Positions 1-4,680 of a DNA stretch of 7,102 bases are shown here, piece by piece; position 1 is the stretch's first letter, and every line of letters starts with the position of its first letter. The stretch covers positions 1 to 7,102 of the forward strand of contig JAICHT010000189.1 in the NCBI GenBank assembly GCA_025924755.1, in the 5' to 3' direction. The translations under genes and the position numbers were made by a program. The stretch is from Chitinophagaceae bacterium. Lineage in GTDB: Bacteria; Bacteroidota; Bacteroidia; Chitinophagales; Chitinophagaceae. A model generated the notes under the pieces. It saw nothing but the letters and a program-made list of their open reading frames with translations. It ran no database searches and had not been told where the DNA came from.

Positions 1-510
1 CAGGTTGATTTCATCATATAATATTTTGTCTCTTTTGGATAACGAATGCAATGTTTTAAGATAAGGCAATTGCAGCATATTCTTAAGCGATTCATTCATC
101 CATACCACTTCGCCGCTTTCCTGCTCGTAGGATAAAATCCCCGTGTCTACAAGCTCCAGTATTTTTTGCAGGTACTGATATTGGGTTTCTTTTTCTTTGC
201 TGATTACTTTAAAGGTAGTATTGATTTCATTAAAGCCACGCCTTAAGGGCTGTAGTTCAGATGGAGCGTGCTTTACATCAAAATAGCGGGAAAAGTCCCG
301 GTAGTGGATGGCCTCCACAAACTGGTTTACTTCCTCCTGCGCTTTCCGGTGAAACCGTATAAAATCAACAAGCTGGTAAATGATAACCGGGACTATAAAA
401 ATATAGTAAAGGTGCCCGTGGTTTACCAGCAGGTAAGAGGCTGCTGTTAATGTAATAAACAGCAATAGTACCCGTCGCAAAATTTTCCATTCAAAGTTCT
501 TAAATATCAT
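1..510 (-). CDS. Membrane sensor histidine kinase, N-terminal part (gene continues beyond the left edge)
   Basis: The minus-strand frame is open from an ATG at 510-508 to the window edge, giving 170 codons; an in-frame TAA about 55 bases upstream of that ATG limits the start. The visible protein has two hydrophobic segments, about residues 13-29 and 34-51, separated by a very short loop (NHGH), so there is almost no periplasmic sensor. A charged cytoplasmic linker follows (about 52-110), then a segment about 111-165 (EKETQYQYLQKILELVDTGI and onward) that resembles the start of a PAS fold. The HisKA and HATPase domains would lie off the window, so kinase identity rests on this architecture and on the NtrC-type regulator encoded 111 bp upstream on the same strand. 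Its likely role is to sense a membrane or cytoplasmic cue and phosphorylate that regulator at Asp56. The closeness suggests co-transcription, interrupted by a hairpin element at 520-556. Confidence 0.8.
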   Translation of the reverse strand, partial: MIFKNFEWKILRRVLLLFITLTAASYLLVNHGHLYYIFIVPVIIYQLVDFIRFHRKAQEEVNQFVEAIHYRDFSRYFDVKHAPSELQPLRRGFNEINTTFKVISKEKETQYQYLQKILELVDTGILSYEQESGEVVWMNESLKNMLQLPYLKTLHSLSKRDKILYDEINL

Positions 511-519
511 ATTGGCCTC

Positions 520-556
520 ACCCTCATCCCTCTCCAAAACAGAGGGACGCCAGGGT
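520..556. repeat. Two-part inverted repeat (REP-like hairpin) between regulator and kinase genes
   Basis: An inner perfect 7-bp stem, TCCCTCT (527-533) with AGAGGGA (541-547) around the loop CCAAAAC, is enclosed by a second stem, ACCCT (520-524) with AGGGT (552-556). It is GC-rich in an AT-rich spacer and resembles short interspersed palindromes common in many bacterial genomes. No T-tract follows it on the minus strand, so it is not a classical terminator. It could still stabilise or attenuate the regulator-kinase transcript. Family membership cannot be shown from one copy. Confidence 0.55.
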
Positions 557-606
557 ATTTATATTTTATGCAATAATGCTAACACTTTGTCTTTATATGA
601 TACACT

Positions 607-646
607 AAATATCATACTTACTTAAAAAATATCATACTTACTTAAA
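607..646. repeat. Perfect 20-bp tandem duplication across the regulator stop codon
   Basis: The 20 bases at 607-626 are repeated exactly at 627-646. On the minus strand the unit reads TTTAAGTAAGTATGATATTT. The regulator gene enters the first unit as codons for LSKYDI, then takes TTT and the TAA at 624-622 from the junction with the second unit. With a single unit the protein would end SKYDI with a TAG, so the duplication adds only one Phe. It is seen directly in the sequence and could be a recent slippage event. Confidence 0.9.
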
Positions 647-1980
647 CGCCGGTATAAGGCCGTTCGGGTTATACCCAGTTCCTTGGCGGCTTTTGAGATA
701 TTGCCGTTGTGTTTTTCAATTACCCGCAATATGGTATTTTTTTCAACGGTGCTCAGGTTGGTTTGTGTTATTTCTTCTGCTTCTACTGTAGTGGATTCAA
801 TAGGAGAAAAGATGATATCGCTTGCCGTGAGTACCTCTCCATCTGCCATAATCACTGCCCGCTCAATCGTATATTGCAGTTCCCTGACATTGCCGGGATA
901 ATGATAATGCACTAATTTATCCAATGCTTTGGAATCAAAGTTTAAATGGGGTTTTAAATATTTATTGCTATACAATTTACTGAAATGATCAGCCAGCAAC
1001 AATATATCCTGCCCGCGCTTTCGCAGTGGCGGCACTATTATTTCTACTGTGTTTATCCGGTAAATTAAATCCTTACGGAAACGGGCTTCATTTGCCAACT
1101 CCTGCAATGGAATATTAGTAGCGCATACCAGGCGGATATCTATTGAAATGGGCTCGTTGGTTCCCAAACGGGTAATTTGCCGGTTCTGTAAAACACTCAG
1201 CAACCTGGCTTGCTGGTGCAAAGTGATATTGCCAATTTCGTCTAAAAATAAAGTGCCGGTATTTGCGGATTCAAAGCGGCCCGCCCTGTCCTCACGGGCA
1301 TCTGTAAACGCTCCCCGCTTATGCCCAAACAATTCGCTTTCAAAAAGCGATTCTGTCAAAGAGCCAACGTCTACTTTTATAAAAGGTTTGTCGCTCCTAA
1401 GCGAAAATTGGTGGATGGCTTTTGCAATTATTTCTTTACCGGTTCCGTTTTCACCTAATATTAAAATATTGGCATCGGTGGGTGCAATTTTCTGGATCTT
1501 GTAAAAAATATCCTGCATCACTTCCGATTTTCCCAGTAGTTCCTTTTCAAAAATAGAAGTAGCGGGTACCGCTTGCGCACCTGCATTTTTATCTTTGCTT
1601 TTAAGTGCCTGTTTGATAGTGGCCAGCAATTTTTCGTTGTGCCAGGGCTTTACTACAAAGTCGAAAGCTCCTTCTTTTAAAGAGCGGATGGCAAGGTCTA
1701 TATCGCCATAAGCTGTTATCATGATCACCGCAGCATCGGAGCGGAATTCTCTTATTTTTTTTAACCAAAAAATACCTTCGTTTCCGGTATTGATGGAACT
1801 GGTAAAATTCATATCCAGCAGTATCACATCAAACACCTGCTTTGCTAAAACAGCACGAATATTTTCAGGATTTTTTTCGGTGACGATTTCCTTCACTTCC
1901 GGCTTCAGCAGTAATCGTACTGCCGTCAGCACATCTGCATCATCATCAATAACCAGTATACAAGCATTTTTAAGCAGCAT
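622..1980 (-). CDS. NtrC-family sigma-54-dependent response regulator
   Basis: This is a 452-residue cytoplasmic transcription activator with the standard three-part build and normal length. Residues 1-127 form a receiver domain: acidic pocket D12-D13-D14, phosphoacceptor D56 in LLDMNF, T89 and K111 (VVKPW). Residues about 147-385 form the AAA+ sigma-54 interaction domain: Walker A GENGTGKE at 176-183, the sigma-54 contact loop as GAFTDA at 223-228 (canonical GAFTGA), Walker B LFLDEIG at 244-250, and the arginine region FRKDLIYRIN at 301-310 with PPLRKRGQDI at 317-326. A Fis-type helix-turn-helix closes the protein at about 409-452 (SKAAKELGITRTALYRRLSK). ATP hydrolysis would remodel the sigma-54 holoenzyme at promoters bound through upstream sites. 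It precedes its presumed kinase on the same strand and is divergent from an export operon, its most likely target by position. The start ATG at 1980 gives the family's usual N-terminus just ahead of the first receiver strand. Confidence 0.95.
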   Translation of the reverse strand: MLLKNACILVIDDDADVLTAVRLLLKPEVKEIVTEKNPENIRAVLAKQVFDVILLDMNFTSSINTGNEGIFWLKKIREFRSDAAVIMITAYGDIDLAIRSLKEGAFDFVVKPWHNEKLLATIKQALKSKDKNAGAQAVPATSIFEKELLGKSEVMQDIFYKIQKIAPTDANILILGENGTGKEIIAKAIHQFSLRSDKPFIKVDVGSLTESLFESELFGHKRGAFTDAREDRAGRFESANTGTLFLDEIGNITLHQQARLLSVLQNRQITRLGTNEPISIDIRLVCATNIPLQELANEARFRKDLIYRINTVEIIVPPLRKRGQDILLLADHFSKLYSNKYLKPHLNFDSKALDKLVHYHYPGNVRELQYTIERAVIMADGEVLTASDIIFSPIESTTVEAEEITQTNLSTVEKNTILRVIEKHNGNISKAAKELGITRTALYRRLSKYDIF

Positions 1981-2086
1981 AGTAAATTAAATAGATAGAA
2001 CCCGACGAAACTACAACTATGCCATCATTATACTAAGTTACAAATGAAGTTTTTAATTGGTTGTATCCTATATGCAGTGTATCAGA

Positions 2087-2130
2087 AACGAACACTATTT
2101 GTACGATAACGAACAAATTCGTAGTTTGTA
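2087..2130. promoter_or_regulatory. Candidate activator-binding array in the divergent control region
   Basis: Three alternating motifs are visible: TTTGT (2098-2102), ACAAA (2113-2117) and TTTGT (2125-2129). The first pair extends to a perfect 6-bp dyad, ATTTGT (2097-2102) with ACAAAT (2113-2118), spacer 10. An overlapping dyad, ACGAA (2109-2113) with TTCGT (2118-2122), is also present, and AACGAACA occurs twice, at 2087-2094 and 2108-2115, 21 bp apart (two helical turns). The array is centred about 60-70 bp upstream of a near-consensus -24/-12 element, a normal place for the enhancer of an NtrC-type activator. Binding by the adjacent regulator is inferred. Confidence 0.4.
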
Positions 2131-2167
2131 AAAAGCCTAAATGCCTGAGAATCAGATAATGAGAAAC

Positions 2168-2182
2168 TGGCACTATTGTGCA
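2168..2182 (+). promoter_or_regulatory. Near-consensus sigma-54 (-24/-12) element with a short spacer
   Basis: TGGCAC (2168-2173) followed by TGCA (2179-2182) resembles the sigma-54 consensus TGGCAC-N5-TTGCW. Only 9 bases, not the usual 10, lie between the invariant GG (2169-2170) and GC (2180-2181). It points toward the adaptor gene, whose start lies 82 bp downstream, and sits next to a gene for a sigma-54 activator, which favours a real role. The short spacer argues for weak activity or a chance match. The same bases contain a small dyad, GCAC-TATT-GTGC (2170-2181), so an operator is an alternative. Confidence 0.35.
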
Positions 2183-2210
2183 TGCTACGGATAGAATAAA
2201 TTTTTAAGGA

Positions 2211-2241
2211 AGCATATGCTGTATTGAATCCATATGCTGTA
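2211..2241 (+). repeat. Direct repeat of CATATGCTGTA in the adaptor leader
   Basis: CATATGCTGTA occurs at 2213-2223 and 2231-2241, 18 bp apart; the first copy is part of the 10-bp palindrome AGCATATGCT (2211-2220). Each copy contains an ATG: the first opens ATG CTG TAT TGA, preceded by AAGGA at 2206-2210 at good spacing, and the second opens ATG CTG TAG. The repeats end 23 bp before the GTG start of the adaptor gene, so they lie in its leader if transcription begins near 2193. Function is unknown. Confidence 0.5.
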
Positions 2242-2264
2242 GTTATAAAGCTAAAACCCAAACT

Positions 2265-3518
2265 GTGGACAGAGTTATTGAAAAGAAAACATGGACCCGG
2301 AAAAGAATACTAACCATTGCTGGTATAGCAGCCATTATTATATTGATTGCCGGCAGTATATTTTTTACATCCGGCAAAAGCAAGTTGAATGTAGACACTG
2401 AACGGGTAACCATCAGCGAAGTGAAGAAAGGGCCTTTCCAGGATATCATTCCGGTTAATGGCATTGTGCTTCCGGTTACCACCATTTACCTCGACGCAGT
2501 GGAAGGTGGCCGAGTAGAAGAAAAATTTGTAGAAGATGGCACGGTGGTAAAAAAAGGCCAGCCCATATTGCGGCTTTCCAATACTGACCTCGAACTGAGT
2601 TTGGTAAACCAGCAAACATCAGTATATAATTTATTGACGCAAATGCAAATTGCCCGCAATGCCGCCCAGCAAAATACCACTACCAAACTGAACCAGATGA
2701 CCGATGTAGATAACACTCTGAAAGAAGCAGAACGGGTATATAAGCTTAACAAGTATTTGTACGATCAAAAAGCAATTGGTCTGCAGGAATTTAAGCAAGC
2801 GGAAAATAATTACAATTACCAGGTAGCTAAGAAAAAACTAACCGAGCAGATTTTAAAGCAGGATGCATCATCCACGGCGCAGCAGGTTTCGCAGGCGAAG
2901 CAATCGTATATGGGTTCGCAAAATGCACTGAACGTAATGCGAAAAAAAGTAGGCGATTTGATTGTGAGGTCACCTATAGATGGGCAGCTTACCTCGTTGG
3001 ATGCAGAGATTGGACAGAATAAAAACAAAGGCGAAAGGCTGGGGCAGATTGATGTATTAAGCGGCTTCAAAGTGCGGGTGGATGTGGATGAACACTATAT
3101 CTCCCGTGTGTTTACCGGTTTAATGGGTGAAACATCTTTTGCAGGCAAAAGCTATAGATTAAAAATCACAAAGGTATACACACAAGTAAACAATGGACGT
3201 TTTCAGGTAGATATGGTTTTTATTGACGGAATACCCGAAGGCATTCGCCGCGGGCAAACCATGCAGATACGCCTGGCGTTGAGCGATGAAATACAAGCTT
3301 TGTTATTAGCTAAAGGAGGCTTTTACCAGCAAACCGGCGGCAACTGGGTGTTTAAAGTAGCAAGCGATGGCAAAACGGCTTACAAAGTAGATGTGCAATT
3401 GGGCCGGCAAAATCCGGATTATTATGAAGTATTATCAGGTCTGCAACCCGGTGATAAAGTGATTACCTCCAGCTATGAAAACTACGGAGATATACAAGAA
3501 TTGGTATTAAAGAAGTAG
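2265..3518 (+). CDS. HlyD/MacA-type periplasmic adaptor (membrane fusion protein) of an ABC exporter
   Basis: This 417-residue protein would link an inner-membrane ABC transporter to an outer-membrane channel. A basic N-terminus (EKKTWTRKR) precedes a single inner-membrane anchor at about 15-34. Next come the first half of a biotinyl-lipoyl fold (about 75-103, DAVEGGRVEEKFVEDGTVVK), a long alpha-helical hairpin rich in Gln, Asn and Lys (about 106-228), the second lipoyl half (about 231-262, VRSPIDGQLTSLDAEIG), a beta-barrel region (about 266-340) and a membrane-proximal domain ending LQPGDKVITSSYENYGD. The length is usual for the family. The start is GTG: the frame is open back to a TAA at 2205-2207 with no ATG, and starting at GTG gives the short cytoplasmic tail typical of such adaptors. 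There is no clear Shine-Dalgarno site. It opens the plus-strand operon and is probably controlled by the divergent sigma-54 regulator. A role with RND rather than ABC pumps is excluded only by context. Confidence 0.93.
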   Translation: MDRVIEKKTWTRKRILTIAGIAAIIILIAGSIFFTSGKSKLNVDTERVTISEVKKGPFQDIIPVNGIVLPVTTIYLDAVEGGRVEEKFVEDGTVVKKGQPILRLSNTDLELSLVNQQTSVYNLLTQMQIARNAAQQNTTTKLNQMTDVDNTLKEAERVYKLNKYLYDQKAIGLQEFKQAENNYNYQVAKKKLTEQILKQDASSTAQQVSQAKQSYMGSQNALNVMRKKVGDLIVRSPIDGQLTSLDAEIGQNKNKGERLGQIDVLSGFKVRVDVDEHYISRVFTGLMGETSFAGKSYRLKITKVYTQVNNGRFQVDMVFIDGIPEGIRRGQTMQIRLALSDEIQALLLAKGGFYQQTGGNWVFKVASDGKTAYKVDVQLGRQNPDYYEVLSGLQPGDKVITSSYENYGDIQELVLKK

Positions 3519-3556
3519 CGAGCACAATTTCGTTTTACCATTTAAATTTCAACGCC

Positions 3557-3715
3557 ATGAAGTGCATACTGTTTATTTCATCCTTGTGGATTGTAAGCAT
3601 CTACTTATTGAAAATTTCCGAAGCTACTATAAATGCTTATAAAAAGGCCAATATTACTAAGGTTAATGATGCGCCACTTACGCTGCTAAATCCATTTTTT
3701 ATTTTTAAATACTAA
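3557..3715 (+). CDS. Small hypothetical membrane protein (52 aa) inside the export operon
   Basis: An ATG at 3557 opens 52 codons ending in TAA at 3713-3715. It begins 38 bp after the adaptor stop and ends 12 bp before the ATPase start, filling the gap as an operon gene would. The N-terminus MKCILFISSLWIVSIYLL forms one hydrophobic helix (about residues 3-18). A polar stretch with lysines (about 19-40) and an aromatic C-terminus, LLNPFFIFKY, follow. There is no lipobox, because the only Cys is at position 3, and no clear signal-peptidase site, so a single-pass inner-membrane peptide is the simplest reading. I do not recognise the family. It could be a transporter-associated small subunit or a chance ORF; an open frame this long by chance in AT-rich DNA is not very rare, but the hydrophobic start and tight fit favour a gene. 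Confidence 0.5.
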   Translation: MKCILFISSLWIVSIYLLKISEATINAYKKANITKVNDAPLTLLNPFFIFKY

Positions 3716-3727
3716 TTCAATACTAAC

Positions 3728-4405
3728 ATGATACAGATCAGTAATCTTGAAAAAATTTATCGGACGGAAGAAGTAGAAACAGTGGCGCTCAATAAAGTTT
3801 CATTAGGTATTAGCGAAGGAGAGTTTGTAGCCATTATGGGCCCGTCGGGCTGCGGCAAATCTACCTTGCTTAATATACTAGGTTTGTTAGACGATCCGGA
3901 TAGCGGAAGTTTTTTATTTAATGGTGTTGAAGTGGCACATTTTAATGAACGCAAGCGGGCCGATCTGCGTAAACGCAATATTGGCTTTGTGTTTCAAAGC
4001 TTTAACCTTATTGATGAATTAACGGTTTTTGAAAATGTAGAACTGCCTTTGATTTACCTGGGCATCAAGCAAGCGGAGCGAAAGCAAAGAGTAGAAGAAG
4101 TACTGGACAAAATGCAGATCATGCATCGCCGTAACCACTACCCACAGCAACTTTCCGGTGGCCAGCAACAACGCGTAGCGGTAGCACGGGCGGTAGTAAA
4201 TAACCCAAAATTAATATTAGCCGATGAGCCTACCGGTAACCTCGATTCATCAAACGGAAACGAAGTGATGCAATTGCTCACTGAATTAAACGAACAAGGA
4301 ACCACTATTGTAATGGTAACCCACTCTGAGCACGACGCCCGCTATAGTCATCGTATTATACGCATGCTGGATGGACAAACGGTTACTGAAAATATATTGG
4401 TGTGA
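3728..4405 (+). CDS. ABC transporter ATP-binding protein, MacB/LolD type
   Basis: This 225-residue cytoplasmic ATPase would power the permease encoded downstream. All nucleotide-binding motifs are intact: Walker A GPSGCGKST at 38-46, Q-loop Gln90 (GFVFQSFNL), signature LSGGQQQR at 142-149, Walker B LILADEP with catalytic Glu167, D-loop NLDS at 171-174, and switch His199 (MVTHSEHDA). The length and the sequence around LRKRNIGFVFQSFNLIDELTVFENVELPL match the MacB/LolD/FtsE-like subfamily, whose permeases have large periplasmic domains. The start follows the small ORF by 12 bp, without a strong Shine-Dalgarno site. Arginine codons are almost all CGN (13 of 14 by hand count). Here ATPase and permease are separate proteins, unlike the fused MacB of Proteobacteria. 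The normal position for its permease gene, just downstream, is occupied by a remnant. Confidence 0.95.
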   Translation: MIQISNLEKIYRTEEVETVALNKVSLGISEGEFVAIMGPSGCGKSTLLNILGLLDDPDSGSFLFNGVEVAHFNERKRADLRKRNIGFVFQSFNLIDELTVFENVELPLIYLGIKQAERKQRVEEVLDKMQIMHRRNHYPQQLSGGQQQRVAVARAVVNNPKLILADEPTGNLDSSNGNEVMQLLTELNEQGTTIVMVTHSEHDARYSHRIIRMLDGQTVTENILV

Positions 4406-4414
4406 AAGTATATA

Positions 4415-4432
4415 ATTATAACCTTTTATAAT
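4415..4432. repeat. AT-only inverted repeat just after the ATPase gene
   Basis: ATTATAA (4415-4421) and TTATAAT (4426-4432) form a perfect 7-bp dyad around CCTT, 9 bp past the ATPase stop; the overlapping TATAATTATA (4411-4420) is itself a palindrome. The stem has no G-C pair and no following T-tract, so a terminator is unlikely. It may be only compositional. Confidence 0.3.
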
Positions 4433-4496
4433 CAGCTACTCCGTACTCCTACTCTGGATAATCAACCTGTTTATTTACTTGTAATGGTTGTTCACT

Positions 4497-4568
4497 ATGT
4501 TTCAAAATTATTTCAAAACCGCTTGGCGGAGTTTATGGAAAAATACATTCTATACTATGGAATTGTGA
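4497..4568 (+). pseudogene. 5' remnant of an FtsX/MacB-type ABC permease gene
   Basis: An ATG at 4497 opens 23 codons ending in TGA at 4566-4568. The first 16 residues, MFQNYFKTAWRSLWKN, match the characteristic cytoplasmic N-terminus of Bacteroidota MacB-type permeases; aligned without gaps to the start of the intact permease downstream (MIKNYFKIALRNIQRN), 8 of 16 positions are identical. TFYT then follows, still compatible with the family, where the first transmembrane helix should soon begin, but the frame turns to MEL and stops. I found no continuation in the other frames up to 4680. The likely reading is that the permease once following the ATPase lost all but its first 20 or so codons by a deletion or recombination. 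Its single arginine uses CGG, like the upstream operon genes. A translated leader peptide is a less likely alternative. Confidence 0.65.
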
Positions 4569-4599
4569 AGGTGTGACAGTCTAAAAATATAAAACAGTG

Positions 4600-4627
4600 A
4601 AACCGAAATTGTATTATTTTTTGGTTT
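4600..4627. repeat. Weak hairpin upstream of the intact permease
   Basis: AAACCGAAA (4600-4608) can pair with TTTTGGTTT (4619-4627), with one G-T wobble and a 10-base AT loop. AACCGAAA recurs at 4649-4656. No terminator-like T-run follows. The rest of 4569-4680 holds no gene that I can see; it may be the native leader of the downstream permease. Confidence 0.25.
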
Positions 4628-4680
4628 GCTAATGTAACAACGATGTATAACCGAAAGCTACAAACTAAGAACTAAACCTC

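Noticed and set aside
268..450. 60-codon plus-strand ORF opposite the kinase N-terminus
   Set aside because: It lies antisense to a well-formed kinase frame with two TM segments and a PAS-like start, and its own product shows no recognisable motif.
520..556. Rho-independent terminator between regulator and kinase
   Set aside because: The stem is good but no T-tract follows on the minus strand, and the kinase start is only 10 bases beyond the stem, so a repeat or attenuating hairpin is the better label.
2141..2194. 17-codon ORF (starting MPENQIMRNW) in the divergent spacer
   Set aside because: It overlaps the -24/-12-like element and would start upstream of the expected transcript; it has no ribosome site, and such short frames are common by chance.
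4569..4680. Continuation of the lost permease in another frame
   Set aside because: All three forward frames are broken by stops and none reads like the expected first transmembrane helix or periplasmic domain.
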